Positions 1 through 11,139 of a DNA stretch of 64,000 nucleotides are shown piece by piece. The notes beneath the pieces were generated by a model, which saw only the letters and a list, made by a program, of their open reading frames with translations, was not told the DNA's origin and did no database searches. Within the stretch, counting starts at the first letter, position 1, and each line of letters opens with the position of its first letter. The translations under genes were made by a program, and so were the position numbers. This stretch comes from Dermanyssus gallinae. Lineage: Eukaryota > Arthropoda > Arachnida > Mesostigmata > Dermanyssidae. Location of the stretch: assembly GCA_003439945.1 (NCBI GenBank), contig QVRM01004827.1:402501-466500 (forward strand), in the 5' to 3' direction.

Positions 1-63
1 CGTTGTCGTCGCCTCCGTCGATCTCTGCAATCGTTGGCGTTGTCGTTGTCTTCGTTGAGTGCC

Positions 64-195
64 AGCAGTAGCAGAAGCATCAGCAACAACAGCAACATCA
101 ACAACAACAATCAAGACGATGACTACTGATACTACTACAGTCAATACCACCATCACCGTCTGCACCAGCACCAGCAGCAACAGCAGCAACAGACG
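64..195. repeat. (CAA/CAG)n array
   Basis: CAG then CAA units, later CAC/CAG. The opposite orientation (GTT/GCT) occurs at 685-715. Confidence 0.85.
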
Positions 196-196
196 T

Positions 197-2390
197 ATCC
201 CGGGACCGAGACCACGATGACAAAGCTATACAATGCACGCGCGCACGCCGAGCCAGCGTCGCTGCTGCTGCTGCGACATCGATGCGTTGCAGCGCGAGGA
301 AGCGAGCTGCCAGTAAGCGCCTCCGACTCAAATAAAGTAAATAAGCCAAAATGGACCAGGAGCAGTGTAATTCATGGTCGGACCACGTATCCGTTGTGCC
401 ACTGCCTTCACTGCGATCTTCGCTTTCGCTCGATGGCATATCTCATTGTCGTTCTCATCGCCTACTCACCTGATCTCACCTCTTTTCCTTCCTCGCTTTC
501 TTCTCGTCGTCTCGTCTTCTTCTTGGTCTCTCGACTCTTCCTCCTAACCCCCCCCCCCTGCCCCGCCCCTCCTCTCCCTCCGCCCTCTTCTAGGGGGGTT
601 CGTTTAGCAGTACCAACAACAACAACCACAACGACAACGGCAACCGCCCTTGTAGCAAGACACTGACTAGGTCGTAGCAGGCTTTGTTGTTGTCGTTGCT
701 GCTGCTGTTGTAGTTAGTCAGTTAGTGGTATTAGTCAGTAAAAGGGGAGTGGTCGCCGTGGTCTACTATAGATCTACTTATTAGCTGTTCTAACTGTAGT
801 CGAAGAAGCGGCAGGAGCAGCCGCAATATTAGCCGTAGCAAGACGGTCGCACGTTACGGCCGGTCGTTACGGCGAAGGCGATCATTTCATTCCGACGGCG
901 CACGATCCATTATGCCAATCGGCCAGTGAGGCTGCTGGCCGAAGGCGCTGCCATGTCGCCCTCGCATCTGTCTGGCGCAGCTCCTCTGAAAAACATCGAC
1001 CCGGCCCCGACACCAATCAGTATATATATACTGAAATAGCAGTCATACTTTTAGCCCGCTTTTTGATGTTCAATTGCTGGCCGCTTAACTCAAATTGTTA
1101 CTGTTGCCGGCATCGTTGTCTTTGCTGCCGTTGTTATTATTGTTGCAGTAACCCTTGGTCAATACTAATAATAACAATAATTAAATATCTAATCATCTAT
1201 GGGCATTACACTCAGAACAGCAGGGACAATAAGAAAAGCTACGAAGTCTGACTTCTAGACTGCAATTTTACAGCCAATTTAGCCTCTTTATCCGCACTGG
1301 CCTTTGCGCCACACTGTGACTGATAGACTTACGGTGTGCTAAGCTGGTATTGGCGTAAAACGAACACTAAGTAATAGACGTACATGTCGCTAGACGTGAA
1401 ACAGCATAAACGGCCCGTCTGTACGTTGATTTGCGTTATTTTGCACTTTGTAACCTAGGCCGCCCCGTAACGATATGAATATGCTACCTGTTTGCTGAGG
1501 TAAATGTTTAATATTCAAAAGAATACTTAAACGCCATTGGGTTAAACCATAATATGCGTACAGCTCTATTATTCAATAGGTTTTCATTTGCTTTCAAGGA
1601 TTGTCATTAATCTAATACGTATTTTCCGCAAAGACGAGCAGATTCACTAACGGCTGCCTTCAGTAGTGTTTAAGATAGAACATTTCTGTGGCATCTAAGC
1701 ACATCCTCTACGTAGTCTAAGAAAGGCATAAATTACAGCAACTATCTTACTGTAGTGCTGATGAAATATAACTGTAACGTTCACTACAGACTCCTAAATC
1801 GTACCAACATGACAAATCCTGTTTACCTCGAGCAGGGGAGAAAAGAGACGTCGATAATTAGACGCTGAAACCAACAAGACCTAACTTATGGCTGACAGAT
1901 CTGCACGCTTGTCGGTAGAGCATATGCGGCGTATATTCAGCGAGCGTTTTATTTAAACGGCAGCCTTCTGTGAACGAGTTCGATGTATACGCACATACAC
2001 AAACACCTGCTTGCTCTTTGTTTGTTTGTTTATGGCAGCAGCAGCAGGTTTTGCCGACATAAAGAACGTGATACGACCTACAAGCCACTGCCGGCTTGCA
2101 GGTCGTGCTGAGATGAGCGTGGTGTTCCGACGGTGCGCCTATGTAGCACGGATACCCGATGTCTGGCTGATTTTCCAATCATTGCTATGCGTGTTGCTTT
2201 CGATGCGCGTTTCAACGACGAAACAGTCTGCGACCTGCGTCGGCAGAAAAACACGAATAGGCAGCGCCAGGCTGACGTCTCGACAGGCGGCGTAACGAGA
2301 GAGCTCACTATGCTCTGCCAGGCATGGGCACATACATACATACATGCATAGCATATGGACAGGGTCATAGACAATCAGACATAGGCATAT
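197..2390. other. No recognisable gene
   Basis: 197-680 is open for 149 codons on the plus strand but has a C-run at 549-559 and ACAACA repeats, so it looks compositional. 720-2390 is unique sequence; no motif recognised. Confidence 0.6.
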
Positions 2391-2395
2391 ACACA

Positions 2396-2419
2396 CATAT
2401 ATATATATATATATATATA
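2396..2419. repeat. (AT)n microsatellite
   Basis: Short AT run followed by a GA-rich stretch. Confidence 0.9.
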
Positions 2420-2761
2420 AAGAGAGAAAGAAAGAGAGAGGGGTAAGGCGCCTCACTCTCACCGGGCGCCGGGCCCTACTCTAAAGTCAAAAAGTCTAAT
2501 CCTCGTTGAACAACAAGCGACCGAACGCGAGAGGGATGAGCCGCTTACTTCAGGCCAAAGGCCGTGAACTAAAATCCTATGCAAACATTGTTGATTGTTT
2601 GAGTTACTACCACGACCTCTCTCTATCCCATCCCTGCGCCACTGGGCCTGCTAGCGTCTCGACGGTGGCATGACGACCCTCCAGAGCGCACTAGTGCGGC
2701 TGGCCGCATTACAGTCCTATAAACATACACAGACACACATACACACGCATGTATATGTATG

Positions 2762-2765
<4 letters not shown>

Positions 2766-2831
<66 letters not shown>
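2766..2831. repeat. (AT)n microsatellite
   Basis: About 66 bp of AT with one phase break (taatat). Confidence 0.95.
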
Positions 2832-2879
2832 TGATGCTGTCGACAGGAAGTTACACCTTAAGTCAACGTTGTCGTTAAC

Positions 2880-2940
2880 ATCATCATCATCACCACCACC
2901 ATCATTATTTGCATCATCATTATCATCATCATCATCATAG
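2880..2940. repeat. (ATC/ACC)n array
   Basis: About 20 units, same words as the long array at 53 kb. Confidence 0.85.
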
Positions 2941-3101
2941 CAGCCAACTGCGTTGACATTCTAGCAGGCGAAGGAGCTGCTATGATTGGATATACTACTT
3001 CTTCTTCTATGCTACAGAGCTAATACTGTTGCTGCTGTTGTTGCAACTTTTGCTGCCGTACTGTTCCATTCTCTGTCAGACTAATCCGTAGTAAAATTTG
3101 C

Positions 3102-3153
3102 TCGCTCTCACTGAAGCTCGCTCGTGGCCTTGCGAGAGCTTCAGTGAGAGCGA
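3102..3153. repeat. Perfect 18-bp stem hairpin with 16-nt loop
   Basis: Arm 3102-3119 (tcgctctcactgaagctc) is the exact reverse complement of 3136-3153. It lies in otherwise ordinary sequence beside a CTGTTG cluster. Confidence 0.85.
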
Positions 3154-5145
3154 CGAGCGCAGAGAGAACAGCACCCATCCCACAATGAAAGGTAATAAAT
3201 TATCAAAGATTACGTCTCGCTCGGCCCTTTGTCGAGAGATAGACTCGGCCTGTGGTATATTTGTGCCCTCTCTCTCTCTCTTTCTCCCTATCTCTCATTC
3301 TTTGCCTCTCTATCGAGCGAGATCGCCTGCTCTCATTGTCCTTTCCTGTCCTTTGCTGAGCGTATGGGTGGATTTTGTTTTTTTTTTCGTTCAGTAGTCA
3401 GTAGTGCTTGTCCTCAAGCAGAGTAGTCCACGTACATGTTTCAGGGGCCGGGTCGTGTATGTATTGGATATTTGAGTGCGGGTGGGCGGACATGCATGCC
3501 GTACTTGTTGTTGTAGTAGAATGAACTTTGTTGTATGTCTACACGTTTCAAGATGGGCCACGCCTACCCTTTCAAACGCATGACATTCCATCGGGACTTA
3601 GCAGTATCGCTCGTCGATCACATGACGACCTGCAACAACGAGACGCAACACCTTAGCCTACAATTATTTCTAACAATAAGCTCTGACAAACACTCCCACT
3701 GGCTGCTGTACAAGACTCGAGGAATGATTTGACCAATGAGTTCGTCGAACAAACGGTGCAATAAAGACAGCGAAGAAGAGAAAGAAGAGAGATATTAGAA
3801 GAGACAATGAGTAAAGAAGGTCACGTCAACGAAGCTGTAGCAAAGCGGGATGATAGAAACAGGCAAGGCATGACGAAAGGCGACGTTGTCCTGCAAGAAA
3901 ACTGTGTTCTACTGTTTTTACTAGCAATGCTGTCGTCAAGAAAAAGGCGGTGTCTTATAGCTCGCGTGAAATAGCTGGCGTTCCATACGGTCTATCTCTC
4001 TGTCTTGCGTTACACTGTCCCTGCCGGACAAACAGAAAATACGTTCTATGTGCGCTAAGGGTGTGTGCGACCACGTACTATGAATGAATTGGAAATGCGG
4101 AAAACATTCGGTTTCTTCCATAGAAATGTCCCTTTTCATTATATGTTACATACTATTTTTGCTCGAAAACGTCTTTAGAATACCTAATACTACCTGAACT
4201 ATTCTTTTCTTGCATATTCAATTCATGTTTGAGGCTTAAAAAAGCCAAATGGCATGTTGGACATTCGAGAGTGCATTGCCAAAAAATGTACTTTCTGTAC
4301 AAGAGTGGCAAATCATGTGAGTATTACGCTTGAAACGCAAAGCTGCCTATCTTGCCTATCTGACATCTTATTATTCGTACTGAGAGAGGTGTTAGCACAG
4401 TAGAACCTCGTACGAGCGAAAATTGTTTAGCGTGCCTATCTAGAGAAAGGAATAGTAGAAACAGGGCAAACAACAAAAACTGCACATGTTACGTATAAAA
4501 ACACATCGTGACACACGGGCTAAGTCGGAGGGTACGTTTTCGAGCTTTGCCCTTACTATCCATACATGCATAACGGCCAATCTACCCCGTTTTGGGCATG
4601 CATCAAATCTGAGTACCGCTGAACAGACAAGAATCACAAGATATGCGCGCAGTGATGTCATGCGCCTACGACCGATCAGCCAGTAGTGAGTAAGTAAGTA
4701 AGTCTGCCCAACACTCAGGTGTCCTATCATGCTCTGCCACCTGGGTACCGCTTACCCAGGCCGCCGGGGACTACCTTGGCCTGGGCCGAGCCGCAATCTG
4801 TAGCCAACATGTGTTGTCCTTAACTCGCCTTTGTCCTCGCATGTGGTCCTGGGTGGCTCGCCGCCCGCCCGCTCGCGCGGCTACCTATGTGGCAGCGGCT
4901 GTGGAACGCGAGTGAGTCCCCTAGCGTCGCGTCGGATCACAACTGGCACACCATTCGCAATTGAAGCAGAAAACTTGGCCAGCCGGATTCGCTTCTGTAA
5001 GCCGTTCTTATTCACATGCGACTCGTATACATTCGTCTGTTTGCTCACTCATTCAGTCAATCACTCACTTACTTACCGACCCACGTATGTAGCGAGTTGC
5101 TTCTATTGAATGATGGCACAACGCAGCTCATCACTATTATACTCA

Positions 5146-5225
5146 CCATCACCATTATCATCACCTTCTTCTTCGTCGTCTTCTTCATTATCATCATCGT
5201 TGTCGTCGTCGTCGTCGTCTTCATA
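5146..5225. repeat. ATC/TTC/GTC array
   Basis: ATCACCATT then TTCTTC, ATCATC and GTCGTC runs. Confidence 0.8.
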
Positions 5226-5994
5226 CCCCCATCTGCGCCTTCTCCTTGTTCTCCCCCTCCTCCTTTTATTATTCGCCCAAGTCGACTTTACCCCCGACCA
5301 TAGACGGGCAGACAGCCTCTTAGACAGTCGCCCATTACTTATCCTATTGCGCGCGTCGTCGGGGGGTTTGCTTGCTATATCTTCTTAGTGGCTCACGGCG
5401 ACGTCTGTCGACGACCTCATACACATACAGGCCGCTTCGAGTTTCGAATGCATTGTGATGACGGCGAGGACACCAAGTACAACAACAACAACAGCGACGA
5501 CAACGACAATCTTCCCGAGTCCGTGCAGACGATGTGGCAGCCTGCTAGCATCTCTACCTCAGTGCCTCTCGTTGTGTATGGTGGCATCGCCCAGTATGGG
5601 TGGGTCGGATAGTCGATCAACTTCCGCGCACCTCTGCCCTCTGCCCATTCTCAGGCAGAGGCACATAGTGACCACGAGGGTGGCGAGGCGGGGGCACATG
5701 TATCACTAACACATGTCCGTCGTTAAGACGTTACTGCATAGATATGGTGCTCGTGATGGTGGTGATGGAGATGGTGTTGGAGATGGTCACGAGGAATCTG
5801 GCGGTTTCTGTAGCTGCAACGCGCTGCAACAGCAGCTGTACGAATCCTAGTAGAAGTAACCGTCCTGGTACCATCGTAGTTGAAGCGGTAGCAGTCGCCA
5901 CGGCATCAGGAACATCAAGACAGCGGCAGACTAGAATCCCAAACTGAAGACAAGCTGAACGGAGAAGCTCCCCGAAAGGGAACGAGCTCGAAAA

Positions 5995-6355
5995 CATCAT
6001 CTTCGTTGTAGTATTAGTAGTAGTATTAGTAATAGCTTGTGTTGTCGCTGTAGTAGTTGTTGTTGTTAATATTGCTTTCGTTGTTATTGTTGTTGTCAGT
6101 GCTGTCATTATTGCCGTAGTAGTAGTAGTAGTAGTTGTTGTTGTTGTTGCCATAGTTGGTGCTGTTGTTGCTGTATTATTGCTGTTATTTACGTTCGTGT
6201 TGTAGTTGATGTTGTTTTTGCTGTAGAAATATTGTTATTCACGTGTTTGTTGTAGTTGATGTTGTTGATTGTAATTCACGTTGTTGATTGGTATTTACGT
6301 AGTAGTTGTTGTTGTTATCGTCGTCGTTGTTGTTGTTATTGTTGTTGACATTGCT
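5995..6355. repeat. Imperfect (GTT/GTA)n array
   Basis: TAGTAGTAT words, then GTTGTT with GCT and ATT interruptions. It continues into the 79-bp tandem repeat. Confidence 0.85.
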
Positions 6356-6525
6356 GTAGTTGTTGTTGCTGTAGCAGTAGTAGTAGTAGTAGTAGTCGTT
6401 GGAGCGAATGTTGTTGGTTCGTATTGTTGTTGTTGTAGTTGTTGTTGCTGTAGCAGTAGTAGTAGTAGTAGTAGTCGTTGGAGCGAATGTTGTTGGTTCG
6501 TATTGTTGTTGTTGTAGTTGTTGTA
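6355..6525. repeat. 79-bp tandem repeat, just over two copies
   Basis: Copies 6355-6433 and 6434-6512, then a partial third. Each holds a GTT run, a GTA run and the non-repetitive core cgttggagcgaatgttg. It lies within a larger GTT/GTA array. Confidence 0.9.
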
Positions 6526-7580
6526 GTGGGTGCTGTTGTTATAGTTTGTGTCGCTGTGTTAGGAGCCGTAGTGGCCAAACACCAAGATAGACTGCGGCCG
6601 CCGCTGCCGCTGCTGCTACTGCTGCGATGCTGTTACTGTGTTCTCCGTCGTCGTCGTTGTCGACGATTGCCATTGTCACTGTCGTCCTGTCGTCGTGTCC
6701 GCATTCAATAGGAAGATTACCACTATCAGATCGAGAGCAACAGAGGGAAAGTGTGCACGCAAGCAAGCAGGCAGGCAAAGGCATAGGCGAGTAAAGCCAG
6801 GCACGCATCCGCACGCGTGCCTCTATCCGTCTATCCGTCCATCCGTTCGTCCGTCTATCTCTGTGACTATGTGAATGTTTGTGTAGATGTGAATGTGAAT
6901 GTGAATGTGGTGGTGGTGGTGATGGCGGCCGTCGTCGTCGTCAGCGTCGTCGTTGTTCAGACGCCGTTGTCGCTAGAGAGAATAAGGATAACCCTAAGGC
7001 CCGGCCAGTTGTTGGTTGGTCTGTCCGAGGCCGTCCCAAAGTCGCTCGTCTTCGCCTCACTGCAAGCCTCATTCACACACAGAAGAAGAAGAAGAAGAAG
7101 AAGAGAATGGAAATAGATAAGGAGAGCGGGAGGGAGAATGGTTGGCGCAAAGCGGGAGACAAGCTGGGCCCAACACCTTGGCCCCAGCGGATCGGCTGCG
7201 TCGCTTCTGCTATGATTCCCCATGGACCAACGCTCTCCTCGACCAAGACACGGAGAGTCGTCGGCAACGACGGCGGCGGCGGTGGCGGTGGCGGCGGCTC
7301 CAGCTGGATCGCTGGAGATGGGGGACCGAAACCGGCGGGAGGGGAACGGCGGGAAGTGTGGGGTAGTCGGAATTAAATGATAACACCGGCGCCTGATAGC
7401 GGCGGCTGCGGCTGCGGCAGCAGCAGCAGGCTATAGATAGTGGAATAGCTTTCGGGGGGCGAAACAATCAGCAGTGGCAGGCTTCTTCTAGCTAGTTCTT
7501 ACAGAGAGACAAAGTGGTAAAAACGTGCCACCGGTAAGCTCGAGCCTACAACACTGCACTCGTGGCGACAAGGACAACGG

Positions 7581-7606
7581 TTGCAGGCCTACGTGTGGGC
7601 CTGCAA
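7581..7606. repeat. Short hairpin, 9-bp stem
   Basis: ttgcaggcc pairs with ggcctgcaa around an 8-nt loop, directly next to the AT tract that opens the 91-bp duplication. Confidence 0.7.
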
Positions 7607-7670
7607 ATATATATATATATAAGCTCGTTAACAACGATACAGCGAAATTTTAAACACAATCGAACTCACA

Positions 7671-7714
<44 letters not shown>

Positions 7715-7756
7715 CTCGTTAACAAAAATACAGCGACATTTTAAACACACTTTGTA
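7606..7756. repeat. 91-bp near-tandem duplication punctuated by (AT)n
   Basis: The segment taagctcgttaacaa...cagcga.attttaaacaca occurs from 7620 and again from 7711, with three substitutions. Each copy follows an (AT)n run; the second run, 7674-7712, is longer. Confidence 0.85.
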
Positions 7757-7910
7757 CTGAATTTCTTTAAGCTTTTTCATGTGAAATGTAACAGCAAGGC
7801 ACTGCTCACCCCGATTTATTAGTGAAGGAAGAACGAGGAATTCTATCCGAGCAGAATTCCATCCTACGCACGGCAAAACATCCGTTTTTTAGAACCGAGC
7901 ATTGGACATA

Positions 7911-7915
7911 TTATA

Positions 7916-7949
<34 letters not shown>
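7911..7949. repeat. (AT)n microsatellite
   Basis: AT run with one G interruption; another short run is at 8008-8021. Confidence 0.9.
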
Positions 7950-7952
<3 letters not shown>

Positions 7953-8021
7953 CAAGCACTGCCGAGTGTGCAAACGTATTTTAAATGATTAATAAATCAT
8001 CACAATATTATATATATATAA

Positions 8022-9400
8022 ATTATTTCTGCCTTCATTCGAAATTCACTAGCAAACAACTCCGTATCCTTTGTTGATGTTGGCTCACAAGGTTACAGGT
8101 ACGCGTTGTTTAAGCTACGAATCAGCTTTAAATTGTTGTATCTCCTTTAAATATGTATAATGAAACGGTTAATTTTACCTTTGCTTACTTAGGCGACTAT
8201 TTTTATTTCCAGCGTTATGTTGCTGTGTTGAATTTAGCTAATATAACGAGCTACGGTGGAGGTTAAGAACATTGAGTAAATCGGCACGTATAGAGAACAT
8301 TCCAGAATCTATCAGGTCAATAATGCATGGTCGATAATAACCACCAACAACACTCAGTGTGGGGCCACGGTCTAGGGGCTAATGCGCTACGAGAGCTTGC
8401 CGCGTTATTCCTAGAGCTGGTCAATTCGTTACGGATCATCGTAATACACTAACTTACGTTATACGCAGACAGTGACAAAATGAAGATCAACTAAAGAGAT
8501 TCCGGGAAGTGCAGAGGTCACGGCCGACAAACACTCTAATATTGGGAAGAGGAACTACCCGACTAATGTGGTTCGTGAACTCAGATGCTGGCTTCGATCA
8601 AAGCCAGGGGTGAAGAGTCCACGCTTTGTGTTAACAGCGCAAATATCTTACGCTGTGGTTTCTATGACATAAATCAACCAGATTTTTTGGCTATTTGTTG
8701 CCAAGACCGTCAACGATCTATGTTTTTAACATGTACGTTAGGTGTTGCTCATAGCGCTTTCGTATGTGAAAAACGATTTGCTCAGCTAGAAACACTTTAG
8801 GCAGGAAGCAATTACATATTACATTACGTAGCCATTTTAAAAGACTAGAACATCGTTTCGAGGTCGAAGATCTACGATCTCTGACTCGCAGACAATTAGT
8901 ACAAAAACGCGTCCGACGCATTTTGCTGACCGAGCGAAACGAGCACATTTTCGCAGAAATTCGGTGTCCTGGAAATGCGCAATAGGCTAGCCAACGGAAA
9001 CCGTGCGATAACAACGATCGAAGCAACCTAAGCTGTGGCGACCGCAAGGCAGTTGGAAGCTCATGTCAAGTCTGGGAATATTCCTGCGGTTCGTTTACCG
9101 CCACGTGCGATTCTATCGAGTTAGTTTATTTATCATCTTCATAATGCTGCGGCAGGTATGCTATGTTATTGGCCGATGTGTGTTACGAGTGCACTCGATG
9201 AGTGATAATTTGAAGGGGCGTGTTAGCCATGGGATTATGTTGATGCCGCAGCCAGGCCTTCTGAGCCTAAAGCTTCGACCTTTCGCCTTCGGCGCTGGGC
9301 TTCGTCAACACACCATCATGGGCTTTGTCCTTTTCATCTTCATCTTCCTCAGACTGTTGCTACTCCGCTGTTCAATAACGCGAGTCTAATGCGATCATTG
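8022..9400. other. Unique block, no gene assigned
   Basis: 8585-9047 has a plus-strand frame of 71 codons and a minus-strand frame of 109 codons with balanced composition but no motif I recognise. An old element fragment is possible. Confidence 0.4.
8361..8436 (+). repeat. Possible tRNA-like SINE head
   Basis: GGCCACGGTCTAGGGGCTAA resembles the A-box region seen at 32.4 kb. About 50 nt on, GCTGGTCAATTCG could be a decayed B box. Only this head is recognisable. Confidence 0.35.
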
Positions 9401-10026
9401 TCAGCAATGCGGCTGTCTCCGGCTTGGCTGAAATTGGATAAGTGAGTAGTGAAATGAACGCGAAAGCGCGGAACTCCGCGATGAGAGAGCGCTGCTCCGG
9501 TCCAGAGTCCAGAAGGAGACGACGATGGGTGATCTATAGAGTGCGCTAGATAAAGAAGCATCAGGTATATCGATAGGTAGGTACGAGAGATACGATGAGT
9601 GCCTGAGAGAGAGAGAGAGAGATCGGGGGAAAACGGAGGAGAGGAGAACGATAGATATGGTGAACTGTGTATGGCTGAGCGTACGCGGCGTATTGCTGGG
9701 GGGCTCTGCTTGGCCTGTCCTCTCCTCTCTCTCTGTGAGTGCATCTGTCTGCTGTCTAGCGGTTGTGAGGTTTAGGTAGGCTGGGCTAAGCAAGCAAGTA
9801 AGCAGAGAATCAGACAGACAGACAGAGGAGACCGACAGACGTGGAGGAAGAAACGAGCGGCGCCAATGAGAATGTGAGTGTGGAAATAAAATAAAACAAT
9901 TCCTAAATGAGATTACTGCCGCTGCCGGCGCCGCCGCCGTCGCCGCTGTTTCCGACCTCAGAGTCGTGGCAGGGGCTCCTTTAGCCACGACGGGACAAGC
10001 CTCAAGCGACTCAAGCAGCAGCTTAC

Positions 10027-10100
10027 CCATCGCGACACCCACCCACCCATCTAGTCAGTCAGTCAACGACCACGATAGAGACAACGACAACTAAGGCGAC
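10027..10100 (-). other. Possible leader exon with ATG followed at once by a donor
   Basis: On the minus strand ATG (10030-10028) is followed after one base by GTAAGC, so translation could start one codon before an intron. If spliced out, the 213-codon frame reading through toward 9401 would be intronic. If not spliced, it is mostly Ser/Leu from simple sequence. Confidence 0.2.
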
Positions 10101-10357
10101 CTCACAACCTCACTGCGCACGCCTTCACGCCTCAACCACGCGGTCGTAGAGGCCGCCGCTGCAGCAGCCGTTGCTGCGGTGGTTGTGGTGGTGGTAGTAG
10201 TAGTGGCTGCAGTATGCATGCATACACACACACAAACGACGTACGGCCGCCCGCCCATCCACAAGCAAATACGGACAAGGACACACATGGACAGCCTCAC
10301 ACATATACACACACAGACATCTATACAGATAGGCACGCAATCGTGGGGGAAACTGGT

Positions 10358-10371
10358 GGGGGGGGGGGGGG
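10358..10371 (+). repeat. G14 homopolymer
   Basis: Uninterrupted run of 14 G. Similar runs occur at 23505-23526 (one T break) and about 24515-24526. Confidence 0.9.
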
Positions 10372-11107
10372 TCTTTACCTCAATGCCAGTAAGCCTGCAC
10401 CAGTAGTCGGCCGCCAGCTAGCCAGCCCGATCATCAAAAGTAAATTCCACGAAAAACTTGTCTCGGGGCTATTTGAAGTCATCATGGCGGGGGAGGGAGG
10501 GTGAGGAGGGAGGTGAAGCGGCGCACACTCCGTCACGCTGAACGAACGCCGTGCGCGGGGTACTGAGAGAACGAGGATCGCGAGGCGGGAGTGAAGGCGA
10601 CACTGTCGGCGGCGGTAAGGGTCACAGGGAGAACAGAGGAAAGGAGGCGCCGAGCAAGAAGCGAGCGGTGCAGCAGGACGAAGAGAACGAGCGATAGCCA
10701 GCTTGGTGTGATTCCACCAAAGTGACTGACTATGTGAACGAGTGTCGGCTTGGTTGGTTGCGACGGCGGCGGCGACGAGAGACGGGTCTCTCCACTCATC
10801 GACTAGGGGGAGCGCTCATTTTCCACGCCTCTCACTTCCACTTCGCAAACTCGCCTCTTGACGCTCCCCGGACGAAGGGCCCTCCCTAATCACCCATCCA
10901 TGATTCTATCATCACCCCTCCGCTATGCGACGACAACGACGACAAGCAACAACGACAGCAACCTCTTCAGCCTCCGAGATAGACAACCGCTTGCTTCATC
11001 GGGCACCTTCTGCTCTCCTCTTGACATTGATCATATTTAGCGCAAAGCCGAAGCGAATCGCTGAATGGTGGCGATGCCGGCTGGGGCTCAGATATACGTG
11101 TATAGAA

Positions 11108-11116
<9 letters not shown>

Positions 11117-11138
<22 letters not shown>

Positions 11139-11139
11139 G
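11117..11139. repeat. (CA)n/(AT)n microsatellite
   Basis: CACACACA leads into an AT run. Confidence 0.9.

Larger units (their letters stand above)
2420..5145. other. Mostly unique sequence, no gene seen
   Basis: Besides the AT and ATC tracts and the 3.1-kb hairpin, there is a pyrimidine-rich stretch at 3268-3330 and a small GC-rich foldback at 4740-4790 (cctgggta/tacccagg). No exon motif recognised. Confidence 0.6.
5230..7580. other. Trinucleotide-rich block, no gene seen
   Basis: GTT, GTA, GTC, AAG (7081-7103) and GGC (7270-7300) clusters dominate. Open frames are Val-, Thr- or Arg-rich shadows of these. Confidence 0.6.

Noticed and set aside
217..666. 149-codon plus-strand open frame near the window start
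   Set aside because: Composition follows C-runs, CTC/TCT tracts and an ACAACA run; no domain seen.
9401..10042. 213-codon minus-strand open frame
   Set aside because: Ser/Leu/Ala-rich from GA and GCC simple sequence, and it reads straight through a GTAAGC donor just after its ATG.
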